This document shows positions 55,727 to 63,845 of a stretch of 64,000 bases of DNA, in pieces. The position numbers and the translations under genes are program-made. This DNA is from an uncultured Lachnospiraceae bacterium (lineage in GTDB: Bacteria > Bacillota > Clostridia > Lachnospirales > Lachnospiraceae): NCBI GenBank assembly GCA_949948735.1, contig CATLGV010000013.1, positions 36,617 to 100,616 on the forward strand, written 5' to 3'. Under the pieces are notes generated by a model. That model was not told where the DNA came from. It made no database searches and saw only the letters and a program-made list of their open reading frames with translations. Positions within the stretch are counted from its first letter, which is position 1. Every line of letters begins with the position of its first letter.

Positions 55727-55741
55727 GTGAATAATTCACAT
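55727..55741. promoter_or_regulatory. Candidate CRP/FNR-like operator
   Basis: TGTGAATAATTCACA, a perfect palindrome around one base, about 300 bp upstream of the maltodextrin-binding protein gene. Half-site TGTGA/TCACA is that of CRP-family regulators but with a 5-bp spacer in place of 6. The rest of 55564-55870 is AT-rich and holds no gene that I see. Confidence 0.35.
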
Positions 55742-55871
55742 AAACTTTTTCGTTTTTTTTCGTAATTGCCCTATTTCCGAAAACAAAGCCGATTCTGCTC
55801 TATTTTTTGGAAATATTTACAATCGTATTCTTTTTAACGAACACTATATCCTTCGCAATTTCCTGTACCGT

Positions 55872-55910
55872 AAATCAAAACGGCACAAAGGCTTACGCCC
55901 TGTGCCGTTT
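55872..55910 (-). terminator. Terminator of the che operon
   Basis: AAAACGGCACA and TGTGCCGTTT form a 10-bp stem; on the minus strand it is followed by TTTTGATTT and lies about 85 bp after the mcp stop. Confidence 0.75.
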
Positions 55911-55996
55911 ATGTATCTTACCCTACCCTTCGCCGCCGCATGCGGAATGCACATCAAACTATGGCTGGCAAAGGGGGATTTACTCCCGGTATCATT

Positions 55997-57607
55997 TTAA
56001 TACTTGCCAAAATCGTCTCCTAAAGAGATAATCTGCTCGCCCGCATTGGAGGAAGCGCTGTAGGAGCCGCCAAAGGAAGAAGAAGACATCCCGGAAGAGC
56101 CTGAACCGAGGTTGTAAATTGAAAGCATCTCTCTCATTCTGGATGCCTGGTTCGACAGCTCCTCGCTGGCTGCAGCACACTGCTCGCTGGTAGCGGAATT
56201 GGTCTGTACCACCTGTGATACCTGTGTGATTGCCTGCTCAATCTGTGCAACCGCGGTTGCCTGATAATTGGAAGACTCTGCAATACCGTTAATGATCTTC
56301 TCGCTGTCACGTACCACCTTCGTAATGGTCTCCATCGCCTTGGAGGTATCGTCGACGATTCTGGATCCGGAATTAACCTTGTCAATCGAATCCTCAATCA
56401 GCTCTGCCGTCTCTGCAGATGCCGCCGCGCTCTTCGCCGCAAGGCTTCTAACCTCTTCAGCAACAACCGCAAAGCCCTTTCCTGCCTCACCTGCCCTTGC
56501 AGCCTCAACAGCCGCATTCAGCGCAAGGATATTGGTCTGGAATGCAATATCATCAATTGTCTTAATAATCTTAGAGATGTTCTCAGAGGACTTATTAATA
56601 TCCTGCATAGCGGACATTGTATCCTGCATCTGCCGGTTCCCCTTCTGAACGTCCTCAATTGCTCTTGCAACCAGAGACGCCGCCTCATTTGCCTGCTCTG
56701 CGTTCTGTCTGGTCTTCTCCGCGATCTCATCAATAGACGCCGTAATCTCCTCGATAGCACTTGCCTGCTCGGTAGAGCCCTGTGCCAGCGCCTGGCTTGC
56801 GCTTGCTACCTGTGAAGAGCTGATGGTAACCTGGGAACCCGCCTCGGAAATATTACCCAGCGCATTCAGGTTATCCTCTACCAGCTTCTTAAGTGAATTG
56901 CCAAGTACATCTTCAGCGGATGCAGGCTTTACAACAACCGTCAGGTTACCGTTGGATACTTCCTCCGCTATATTTGCCTGATATTTGATATTGTCAATTA
57001 CCTTCGTGTATTCGTCTACCAGTTCGCCAAACTCGTCATTGCCGTGTTTGGTCATCTTAATCCGCTCAACACGTCCAAGCGCGATGTCCTTTGCGGCATC
57101 GGACAGCTGTCTTACGGACGAAGCAATCGCCTTAATCAAAGCTGTGCTGATAACAAGCGTAATGATAACGGAAACTACTAAAAGCGCAATGCTGACCAGA
57201 TTTGAAATGTTCATGGTTTTCTGCAGCGTTGATACTCTGTTGTTTTTACCGGTCTCAACAAAAACCTTCATCTCCTCGCCATGGCTCTTCAATACCGCTA
57301 TCCGGTTATCTACGCCGTCATTAATAGAGTCCATCAGCTTATTCAGCTCGGCACTGTCAATACCGTCTATTGTTTTTAATTCCGCGCTGACGCCTGACGC
57401 GCCTTCCTGATTCAACCTGCTGACCTCTTCAACCAGCTGATCCAGGCCTGAGGCAATCTGCTGCGCGCCGTCCTCGTTCATCTGACTAATCGTATCAACC
57501 GCATAGCTTGTAACCCATACGCCCACCAGCACATTGATAATCGTAAGCAAAATCGGAATAGCAAAGCCTAATATTAATTTTGTCCTTATCTTCATGTCTT
57601 TTAACAT
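55997..57607 (-). CDS. Methyl-accepting chemotaxis protein
   Basis: Chemoreceptor. 536 residues. Two membrane spans (about 12-33 and 130-155) around a short extracellular four-helix-type domain of about 95 residues, HAMP about 155-210, then the signalling domain with hairpin tip [35 protein letters not shown] split here at about residues 355-390. Long C-terminal tail ends [14 protein letters not shown]; no CheR-tethering pentapeptide like NWETF. GAGGTATGAAAA precedes ATG 57607. Last gene of the che operon. Ligand unknown. Confidence 0.93.
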   Translation of the reverse strand: MLKDMKIRTKLILGFAIPILLTIINVLVGVWVTSYAVDTISQMNEDGAQQIASGLDQLVEEVSRLNQEGASGVSAELKTIDGIDSAELNKLMDSINDGVDNRIAVLKSHGEEMKVFVETGKNNRVSTLQKTMNISNLVSIALLVVSVIITLVISTALIKAIASSVRQLSDAAKDIALGRVERIKMTKHGNDEFGELVDEYTKVIDNIKYQANIAEEVSNGNLTVVVKPASAEDVLGNSLKKLVEDNLNALGNISEAGSQVTISSSQVASASQALAQGSTEQASAIEEITASIDEIAEKTRQNAEQANEAASLVARAIEDVQKGNRQMQDTMSAMQDINKSSENISKIIKTIDDIAFQTNILALNAAVEAARAGEAGKGFAVVAEEVRSLAAKSAAASAETAELIEDSIDKVNSGSRIVDDTSKAMETITKVVRDSEKIINGIAESSNYQATAVAQIEQAITQVSQVVQTNSATSEQCAAASEELSNQASRMREMLSIYNLGSGSSGMSSSSFGGSYSASSNAGEQIISLGDDFGKY

Positions 57608-57619
57608 TTTTCATACCTC

Positions 57620-58162
57620 TCAATCTTCATCAATATTCATTTCGTTTGCTTTTTCAACAATTGATAAATCCTCGTCATTTAACAATTTATCCGGATCCAG
57701 CAGCAGCTTTACGGAATCGCCGACTTTACCAATCCCATAAACATATTTATTATGGGCTACCTTATCGCGGCCAATGGTTGGCGGGGGCAGTATGTTCTCC
57801 TCCCTGATTTCAACAACCTCCGCAATCTTCTCCACGATCAGCCCGACAATCATGGATTTTACATTAATGACGATAATGCAGGTTCTGTCATTATATTCAA
57901 ACGGATCCTGCTTAAATCGCAATCGTACGTCAACGACAGGAATAACCTTTCCTCTTAAATTGATAAGGCCTTTAATATAATCTTCCGTCTCAGGAATCGC
58001 CGTAATTGTCTGGAACTGAATAATTTCGCTTACATACTGGATTTCCAGTCCAAAGTATTCATTTCCGGACTTAAAGGTCATGTACTTACCGTTTTGCGAA
58101 TCCTGCTCATTTGAATCGGAACGACTGTCCGCCTGTCTCATCAATTCGCTCGTTTCCTCCAT
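57620..58162 (-). CDS. cheW: Chemotaxis adaptor CheW
   Basis: Links receptors to CheA. 180 residues: an N-terminal tail of about 25 residues rich in Ser/Asp/Gln, the CheW domain (YMTFKSGNEYFGLEIQYV, then INLRGKVIPVVDVRLRF, GLIVEKIAEVVEI), and an acidic C-terminal helix (EKANEMNIDED). ATG 58162 after GAGGG. 12 bp ahead of mcp, 28 bp after cheA. Confidence 0.94.
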   Translation of the reverse strand: MEETSELMRQADSRSDSNEQDSQNGKYMTFKSGNEYFGLEIQYVSEIIQFQTITAIPETEDYIKGLINLRGKVIPVVDVRLRFKQDPFEYNDRTCIIVINVKSMIVGLIVEKIAEVVEIREENILPPPTIGRDKVAHNKYVYGIGKVGDSVKLLLDPDKLLNDEDLSIVEKANEMNIDED

Positions 58163-58190
58163 ATGCTTTCCCTCTTTCCTTTCTATTAAT

Positions 58191-60347
58191 TTATTCTACT
58201 AATCCGCCGGCATCCAGAATCAATGCAATGCTTCCGTCGCCAAGCTGTGTACATCCTGATAAGCCCTTCACCTTCTTGATGTAAGAAGGTATCGGCTTTA
58301 CTACGATTTCCTGCTCGCCAATCAGCCTGTCAACCAAAAGGCAGATTCGTTTGTCATCCACCTCAAGAATCAGCATCACGCCGTCTTCCACAGATTCCCG
58401 ATATTCTGTCAGGCCATACCACTTGCCCAGCCGAATCACCGGATAACACTCCCCGCGTATCATAATGTATTCGTCGCCGTTGGGCTCGTGAATCATCATC
58501 TCTTCTTTCACGCGGATAAACTGCTTGATCACACCTGTCTCCATAACAAAGGAAGATGTGCCGGTTTCCATAACAATGCCATCAATAATCGCAAGCGTCA
58601 ATGGTATCTTCATACTCATGGTACTTCCGAAGCCCAGCTTGCTCTCAATCTCAAGGGCGCCGCCGACTGCCTGAAGGTTCTGGACAACGACGTCCATGCC
58701 GACGCCTCGTCCCGAATACTCTGTAACCTGCTCGTTTGTAGAAAAGCCCGGCAGCGTAATAAACTGATATACTTCCTTATCCGAATAAGCATCCTCCGGC
58801 TTTCCGTCCTCCAAGAGCCCCTGTTTCTTGGCCTTGGCGAGAATTTTGGCCCTGTCAAGCCCTTTTCCGTTATCCTCTACGCTGATCCATACCTTTCCGG
58901 CCTCCGTCCTTGCCGACAGCGTAACCTTGCCCTTATTGGGCTTGCCGCTTTCCGCACGCTCCTCGTTGGTCTCAATACCGTGATCTACGGCATTTCTTAC
59001 AATATGCATCAGCGGGTCGGAAATATGCTCGATAATATTCTTATCTACTTCCGTGTTCTCACCGATCATCTCGAATTCAATGTCTTTTCCAAGCTTTCTG
59101 GACACGTCAAAGACAATCCGGTTCATTTTCTGGAATGTGTTTGTCAGCGGAACCATTCGCATGGACATGATAACGTTCTGCAAATCCGTCGATATCTTTG
59201 ACAACTGGGCAGCCGCCTTGTTAAAGTTGTCAAGGTACAGCCCCGGCACCTTCAGATCCGGGCTCTGCAATACTACGGACTCGGAAATAACCAGCTCCCC
59301 AATCAGCTCCATCAGCTGATCCATTTTGCTGATATTTACGCTGATAAACGACTCCTTGCCTCCCTTGGGCTTATCCTTGGCCAGCTTCTTCTGCTTACCC
59401 GGTTCCTTGGACTGGATGACAAAGTCGCCCGGTGCAATCTTCTTTTGCTCCGCTTTCTTTACCTCAACAGTCTCCACAGCCTCACCGGCCTGCGTCCTTG
59501 CGTCTATTTCCTCTACGCTGGATTCCAGATCAATCTGCGCGCCTGCCTCACCAAAGTCAAAGCCCTGAAGGAACTCCTCCGCCTTACATTCAAAGACGTC
59601 AACCGCCTTGATATAATACCCGGTTCCGATCAAATCGCGAATCTCTTCCTCGGTGCTCTGTGCCTGCAGCAGCACGCGGAAGCCCTCCTGCAAAATCACC
59701 TCGGAAATCTTCTCATCCGAGAGAATGTCCTCCGGAGAATACAGCAGATCCTCCGCAATCTCCTTCAATGCGTATACAATCTTGTACGCCCGGACATTTG
59801 CCATCTCCGTTTCCGGTAAAAATGTGATATAAATCTTGTAAAACCGGCTGGCGCTTGAAGCGACGGGCGCTATGTAAAACTGCTTCGGTTCCTCATGGAC
59901 ATTCTCAGGCGGGGCCTGCGCTCCTCCTGCGTCCACGCCGCTCTTGATCTTCGTCAAAAACTTATCAAGATCCGCTATGATTCTGCTCGCGTCGCCGTCT
60001 ACCGCCTCACCATTCCTGATCTTCTCCATCTCACTGGAAATAAAGTCCTCTACCTCCAGTACATGGTCCACCAGCTCCAGGTGCGGCACATTATCGGGAT
60101 GTGATTCTCTCAGAAAATAAAAAACATCCTCAAGCTTATGAGACACCGCCGTTATATTGTCAAACATCATGATACCGGAAGAGCCTTTGATGGTATGCAT
60201 GGTTCGGAAGATCTCATTAATGCTGTCTTCATCAAAGCAGTCCGCGTCTTTTTGTTCCAGAACCGTTTCCTGAAGCTGTTCTAATAGCTGTCCATTTTCA
60301 AACAGATACATATCCAGCATGTCTTCTGTATTAAATCCTTCAGCCAT
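58191..60347 (-). CDS. cheA: Chemotaxis histidine kinase CheA
   Basis: Autophosphorylates and passes phosphate to CheY and CheB. 718 residues. P1 Hpt domain with phospho-His in RTMHTIKGSSGIMMF (about residue 50); P2-like region about 170-270; dimerisation P3 from about 330 (VNISKMDQLMELIGELVI); P4 ATPase with HIVRNAVDHGIETNEE, SVEDNGKGLD and YSGRGVGMDVV; P5 CheW-like domain from about 590. ATG 60347 after AAGGAGAAGGAT. Confidence 0.96.
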   Translation of the reverse strand: MAEGFNTEDMLDMYLFENGQLLEQLQETVLEQKDADCFDEDSINEIFRTMHTIKGSSGIMMFDNITAVSHKLEDVFYFLRESHPDNVPHLELVDHVLEVEDFISSEMEKIRNGEAVDGDASRIIADLDKFLTKIKSGVDAGGAQAPPENVHEEPKQFYIAPVASSASRFYKIYITFLPETEMANVRAYKIVYALKEIAEDLLYSPEDILSDEKISEVILQEGFRVLLQAQSTEEEIRDLIGTGYYIKAVDVFECKAEEFLQGFDFGEAGAQIDLESSVEEIDARTQAGEAVETVEVKKAEQKKIAPGDFVIQSKEPGKQKKLAKDKPKGGKESFISVNISKMDQLMELIGELVISESVVLQSPDLKVPGLYLDNFNKAAAQLSKISTDLQNVIMSMRMVPLTNTFQKMNRIVFDVSRKLGKDIEFEMIGENTEVDKNIIEHISDPLMHIVRNAVDHGIETNEERAESGKPNKGKVTLSARTEAGKVWISVEDNGKGLDRAKILAKAKKQGLLEDGKPEDAYSDKEVYQFITLPGFSTNEQVTEYSGRGVGMDVVVQNLQAVGGALEIESKLGFGSTMSMKIPLTLAIIDGIVMETGTSSFVMETGVIKQFIRVKEEMMIHEPNGDEYIMIRGECYPVIRLGKWYGLTEYRESVEDGVMLILEVDDKRICLLVDRLIGEQEIVVKPIPSYIKKVKGLSGCTQLGDGSIALILDAGGLVE

Positions 60348-60389
60348 ATCCTTCTCCTTTCCTGCATATTCTAGCGCTATGCTCTTTCG

Positions 60390-60782
60390 TTATATTAGAT
60401 TTAATTTTTTCATTGCCTGCTCAAACCGTCCCTGATCAATCGGTTTGCCGGAATAGATGGTACATCCAAGCTCAAAAGCCATCTTAACGTTCTTCTCTTC
60501 ATTTAAGGCCGTTGTCATAATAACCTTCACAGCCTTATCCTCCGGAATATTCTTTTCCTTTTCCAGATTACGGATACCTACAAGCGCCTGATAGCCGTCC
60601 ATAACCGGCATCATAATGTCAAGGCACACTAAATCGTAAGGCTCGTCATCCTCCAGCGCCATCATAAATGCATCCACAGCTTCCATTCCGTCCACTGTAA
60701 CATCACATTCACCGTACTTTGACAGGAAATTCACCATAAACTTCCTTGTCGCAAAATCGTCCTCCGCCAATAGAATTTTCAT
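60390..60782 (-). CDS. cheY: CheY-like response regulator
   Basis: Single-domain receiver. 130 residues with acidic pocket EDD (7-9), phospho-Asp in LVCLDIMMPVMDG (about 56), MTTA threonine and YSGKPI lysine. An eight-residue insertion MMALEDDEPYD before the phosphorylation strand is slightly longer than in standard CheY. Between cheB and cheA, so probably the chemotaxis output regulator; flagellar genes are not here. AAAGGAGAAGGGAC precedes ATG 60782. Confidence 0.9.
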   Translation of the reverse strand: MKILLAEDDFATRKFMVNFLSKYGECDVTVDGMEAVDAFMMALEDDEPYDLVCLDIMMPVMDGYQALVGIRNLEKEKNIPEDKAVKVIMTTALNEEKNVKMAFELGCTIYSGKPIDQGRFEQAMKKLNLI

Positions 60783-60794
60783 GTCCCTTCTCCT

Positions 60795-61829
60795 TTACAT
60801 TTTACTTAATAATGAATATGTTCTTCCCGCAATAGCGGACAGCTTTTCCTGATACTCCACCGCTCCCAGGTCATAAGCAACCTTAGGCATTCCGTAAACC
60901 ACGCATGTCGACTCATCCTGTCCGATCGTTCTGGCGCCGGCCTTGCGCATCGCCAAAAGCCCTTTCGCACCGTCGCCGCCCATTCCCGTCAAAATGATTC
61001 CCAGTGCATCCGCCCCCGCTACCTTCGCAACAGATTCAAACAGCACATCTACCGACGGACAATGACCATTCACTCTGGGGCCGGCCTTCACCTCAACCTG
61101 ATAGGAACCGTTTACCTTTACCAGATGCATATGGCGGTCTCCACCCGGCGCAATCAGCATGTGTCCCGGCAATACCCGGTCCCCTGTCTCCGCCTCCTTC
61201 ACCTGTATCCGGCATTGGTCGTTGAGCCTCTTGGCGTACATCTCTGTGAATTTAGGCGGCATATGCTGCACGCAGACAATACCCGGAATATCCGTGCCAT
61301 AATCCTTCACAACGGAAAATATCGCTTCCGTACCGCCCGTTGACGCGCCGATTGCAACAATGAGGTTGCTCCTCTGCACCGCCAGATGCTGCTGCTGTTC
61401 CTGCTGCAGCATAACCGTCTTCTTGATATTGCTGATTTTGGCCGTGGAAGCAATCTTTATCTTAACCAAAAGCTCGTTGCGTATAAAGTCCTCAAGCTGC
61501 GTCCGGCTTGATACCGCGGGCTTTGCCACAAAGTCCACCGCTCCCGCGTTCATCGCGTCAAATACTTTGTCGCTCAATGAACTGATTACCACGACCGGCA
61601 GAGGGTACTGTGGTATCAGCTTCCGCAGAAATTCTATTCCGCTCATTCTCGGAAGCTCCACATCCAATGTCATAACATCGGGATGATGCGCCAGAATGAG
61701 ATCCCGCGCCTCAAACGGGTCTTTGGCTGTGGCCACAACCCTGATTGCAGGATCCCTGTTTAAATTCTGAACCAGCAATTCCCTGAATACTATGGAATCT
61801 TCTACTACCAATACTTTAATGGGCTGCAT
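60795..61829 (-). CDS. cheB: Chemotaxis protein-glutamate methylesterase CheB
   Basis: Removes methyl groups from receptors, activated by CheA. 344 residues: receiver domain 1-120 (phospho-Asp in VMTLDVELPRMSG), a linker with Gln/Leu-rich helix, and the methylesterase domain with catalytic Ser in VAIGASTGGTEAIF-type GASTGG (about 165), His in CVQHMPPKFTEMYA and Asp in LTGMGGDGAKGL. GAAGGAAGATAGTGT precedes ATG 61829. 3 bp after cheR. Confidence 0.96.
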   Translation of the reverse strand: MQPIKVLVVEDSIVFRELLVQNLNRDPAIRVVATAKDPFEARDLILAHHPDVMTLDVELPRMSGIEFLRKLIPQYPLPVVVISSLSDKVFDAMNAGAVDFVAKPAVSSRTQLEDFIRNELLVKIKIASTAKISNIKKTVMLQQEQQQHLAVQRSNLIVAIGASTGGTEAIFSVVKDYGTDIPGIVCVQHMPPKFTEMYAKRLNDQCRIQVKEAETGDRVLPGHMLIAPGGDRHMHLVKVNGSYQVEVKAGPRVNGHCPSVDVLFESVAKVAGADALGIILTGMGGDGAKGLLAMRKAGARTIGQDESTCVVYGMPKVAYDLGAVEYQEKLSAIAGRTYSLLSKM

Positions 61830-61832
61830 ACA

Positions 61833-62648
61833 CTATCTTCCTTCCTGTTTCCTGAATATTGAAGGCTGAATGATTTGAAACGGCGTACTGCTTCTGTCGA
61901 TAGTCTCCGTTGTTCCTATGAAGAAATACCCCCCCGGCTCCAGCGCATCATAAACCTTCTGAACGACCTCGCGTTTTGTCGGCTCGTCAAAATATATCAT
62001 AACATTTCGTAAAAATATCGTATGCATCTTCTTCTTAAACGGAAAGGGATCCATCAGGTTAAACTGGCGGAAAATAACCTCCTGCTTCAATTCATCCTTT
62101 ACCTGATACTGGTCTGCGCCAATTTGCTTAAAAAAGTGCCGCTTCCACTGCTCCGGCACACTCTTAAGCTGCTCCGAATTATAGATACCCGCCATTGCCT
62201 TCTGTAATACCTTGGTAGAAATATCCGTTGCCAGAACCTTTGTATCCCATTGCTCCCGTTCCAACCCAAAAAAATCTGCCAAGACCATGGCAATCATATA
62301 CGGCTCCTCGCCTGAAGAAGCGGCGCCGCACCAAATCCGCAGATCCTTTCTGGCGCTTTCCTTTGTACGAAGCCACGGAAGCACTACATTCTTCAAATAA
62401 TCAAAATGCTCAAACTCCCGCATAAAATATGTATGGTTCGTTGTCAGGAAGTTGACCAGCATCTTTTCCTGACTGCCGGTCTTATCATGCTCCACGGCAT
62501 TCATAAATTCGTTGAAGCTGCCCCATCCGCCCCGTTTAATATAATTCTCAAGACGGCCGTTTATAATTACCTTTTTCTGTGACAGGTCGATTCCATATCG
62601 TTGTTTCATATAAGTCGAAATTCTTAGGAACTCTTCATCTGTAATCAC
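61833..62648 (-). CDS. cheR: Chemotaxis protein methyltransferase CheR
   Basis: Methylates receptor glutamates with SAM. GTG start at 62648 after GGGAGGCGTAAAAG. 271 residues; N-terminal helical domain about 1-70, then SAM-binding LRIWCGAASSGEEPYMIAM (about 105-122) and FLRNVMIYFDEPTKREVV. First gene of the six-gene che operon, with a strong promoter ahead. Confidence 0.96.
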   Translation of the reverse strand: MITDEEFLRISTYMKQRYGIDLSQKKVIINGRLENYIKRGGWGSFNEFMNAVEHDKTGSQEKMLVNFLTTNHTYFMREFEHFDYLKNVVLPWLRTKESARKDLRIWCGAASSGEEPYMIAMVLADFFGLEREQWDTKVLATDISTKVLQKAMAGIYNSEQLKSVPEQWKRHFFKQIGADQYQVKDELKQEVIFRQFNLMDPFPFKKKMHTIFLRNVMIYFDEPTKREVVQKVYDALEPGGYFFIGTTETIDRSSTPFQIIQPSIFRKQEGR

Positions 62649-62751
62649 CTTTTACGCCTCCCACTCTCATACTCTCAAAAGCCCTTATCGATCTGATTAC
62701 AGTGGCACGCTGCTACTGATTTTTATCAACATATATGCAAAACATGATTCT

Positions 62752-62780
62752 ATTATAATGACATTTAAGGCACCAGTCAA
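62752..62780 (-). promoter_or_regulatory. Promoter of the che operon
   Basis: On the minus strand TTGACT (62775-62780), 17 bp, TATAAT (62752-62757), about 104 bp ahead of the cheR GTG. A sigma-A promoter; no sigma-28-type sequence noticed. The leader between (62649-62751) holds no gene. Confidence 0.8.
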
Positions 62781-62851
62781 GGTTTAGAATGAACTTCTTT
62801 AACCCTTATTTAACCAGATAACGCTTCTTATACAGGACCGGACCGGGGATG

Positions 62852-62891
62852 AAAAACCGGGCGCCGGCGTGCCCGATTGCATAAAGCCCGG
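62852..62891 (-). terminator. Second hairpin after the tRNA cluster
   Basis: On the minus strand GCCGGGC and GCCCGG, about 25 bases apart with an inner GGGCACGCCGGCG part, then TTTTT. Likely a backup terminator between the tRNAs and the che promoter. Confidence 0.7.
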
Positions 62892-62905
62892 CTTTTTGTG
62901 TGAGT

Positions 62906-62929
62906 GATATACGCTGTCGCAGTTTCCCA
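62906..62929 (-). repeat. 3'-end motif copy, after the tRNA cluster
   Basis: Plus-strand TGATATACGCTGTCGCAG then TTTCCC. Lies between the two hairpins that follow the tRNA genes. Confidence 0.75.
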
Positions 62930-62930
62930 T

Positions 62931-62980
62931 AAAATAAAAAAGGTAAGCATGCTCCGCCCTTGCAGCATATTCACCTTTTT
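62931..62980 (-). terminator. Terminator of the tRNA cluster
   Basis: On the minus strand AAAAAGGTGAATATGCT and AGCATGCTTACC pair with few mismatches, then TTTTTTATTTT. Starts 4 bp after tRNA-Arg. Confidence 0.85.
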
Positions 62981-62983
62981 CGA

Positions 62984-63057
62984 CGTGCGTTAGAGGATTC
63001 GAACCCCCGACCTTTTGGTCCGTAGCCAAACGCTCTATCCAGCTGAGCTAAACGCAC
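62984..63057 (-). tRNA. tRNA-Arg (ACG)
   Basis: Acceptor GTGCGTT/AACGCAC, anticodon stem TTTGG/CCAAA with loop CTACGGA, T-loop GGTTCGAATCC. CCA is not encoded. Last tRNA of the cluster. Confidence 0.95.
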
Positions 63058-63082
63058 ATATTCAATTATTTGTTTACCCTAA

Positions 63083-63168
63083 TGCCGGCGACCGGAATCG
63101 AACCGGTACGGGTATCACTACCCACGGGATTTTAAGTCCCGGGCGTCTGCCAGTTCCGCCACGCCGGC
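63083..63168 (-). tRNA. tRNA-Leu (TAA)
   Basis: 86 nt with a long variable arm. Acceptor GCCGGCG/CGCCGGC, anticodon loop CTTAAAA between GGGA and TCCC. No encoded CCA. Confidence 0.95.
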
Positions 63169-63211
63169 ATAATAAACAACCGCTGCCGACTGACATACGT
63201 TCCGGCAACAA

Positions 63212-63284
63212 TGGGACCTATAGGGCTCGAACCTATGACCCTCTGCTTGTAAGGCAGATGCTCTCCCAGCTGAGCTAAGATCCC
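63212..63284 (-). tRNA. tRNA-Val (TAC)
   Basis: Acceptor GGGATCT/AGGTCCC, anticodon stem TCTGC/GCAGA with loop CTTACAA. No encoded CCA. Confidence 0.95.
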
Positions 63285-63348
63285 GAATATTATTTTTGCC
63301 GCCGTGAAAAGATTTACTTTCCAATTCCTTCACAACCGACATAGCTTT

Positions 63349-63402
63349 GCGAATTTGCGCCTCTGCGCAAATTTGCTGCATGAAAATCCTTGATTTTCAT
63401 GC
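63349..63402. repeat. Two adjacent palindromes between tRNA-Val and tRNA-Asp
   Basis: First: GCGAATTTGCGC, CTCT, GCGCAAATTTGC (63349-63376), 12-bp stem with one mismatch. Second: GCATGAAAATC, CTT, GATTTTCATGC (63378-63402), a perfect 11-bp stem with 3-base loop. No T run. They are one base apart. Confidence 0.9.
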
Positions 63403-63405
63403 TAA

Positions 63406-63479
63406 CGACCCAGATCGGACTCGAACCGACGACCTCCGCCGTGACAGGGCGGCGCTCTAACCAACTGAGCCACTAGGCC
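63406..63479 (-). tRNA. tRNA-Asp (GTC)
   Basis: Acceptor GGCCTAG/CTGGGTC, anticodon stem CCGCC/GGCGG with loop CTGTCAC. No encoded CCA. Confidence 0.95.
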
Positions 63480-63509
63480 TTATCGTACTATATTTCTTAC
63501 TGATAAAAG

Positions 63510-63583
63510 TGGACCTTCGGGGACTCGAACCCAGGACCGACCGGTTATGAGCCGGTTGCTCTAACCAACTGAGCTAAAGGTCC
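63510..63583 (-). tRNA. tRNA-Met-type (CAT)
   Basis: Acceptor GGACCTT/AAGGTCC, anticodon stem ACCGG/CCGGT with loop CTCATAA. The base pair at the acceptor end and lack of three G:C pairs in the anticodon stem argue against initiator; elongator Met or lysidine-Ile cannot be separated by eye. No encoded CCA. Confidence 0.9.
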
Positions 63584-63597
63584 AAACTCTCGCAAAG

Positions 63598-63670
63598 AGC
63601 CGATGATCGGACTCGAACCGATAACCTGCTGATTACAAATCAGCTGCTCTGCCAATTGAGCCACATCGGC
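63598..63670 (-). tRNA. tRNA-Thr (TGT)
   Basis: Acceptor GCCGATG/CATCGGC, anticodon stem GCTGA/TCAGC with loop TTTGTAA. No encoded CCA. Confidence 0.95.
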
Positions 63671-63683
63671 ACATCAATGGAAA

Positions 63684-63755
63684 TGACTCCAACGGGAATC
63701 GAACCCGTGTTACCGCCGTGAAAGGGCGATGTCTTAACCGCTTGACCATGGAGCC
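63684..63755 (-). tRNA. tRNA-Glu (TTC)
   Basis: Acceptor GGCTCCA/TGGAGTC, anticodon loop CTTTCAC between CGCC and GGCG. No encoded CCA. Confidence 0.95.
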
Positions 63756-63773
63756 GTCCTGCTCCGTGCTAAA

Positions 63774-63845
63774 CTCCCCGAGTAGGGCTCGAACCTACAA
63801 CAACTCGGTTAACAGCCGAGTGCTCTACCATTGAGCTATCGAGGA
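63774..63845 (-). tRNA. tRNA-Asn (GTT)
   Basis: Acceptor TCCTCGA/TCGGGGA, anticodon stem CTCGG/CCGAG with loop CTGTTAA. No encoded CCA. First tRNA of the cluster in transcription order (Asn-Glu-Thr-Met-Asp-Val-Leu-Arg). Confidence 0.95.
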
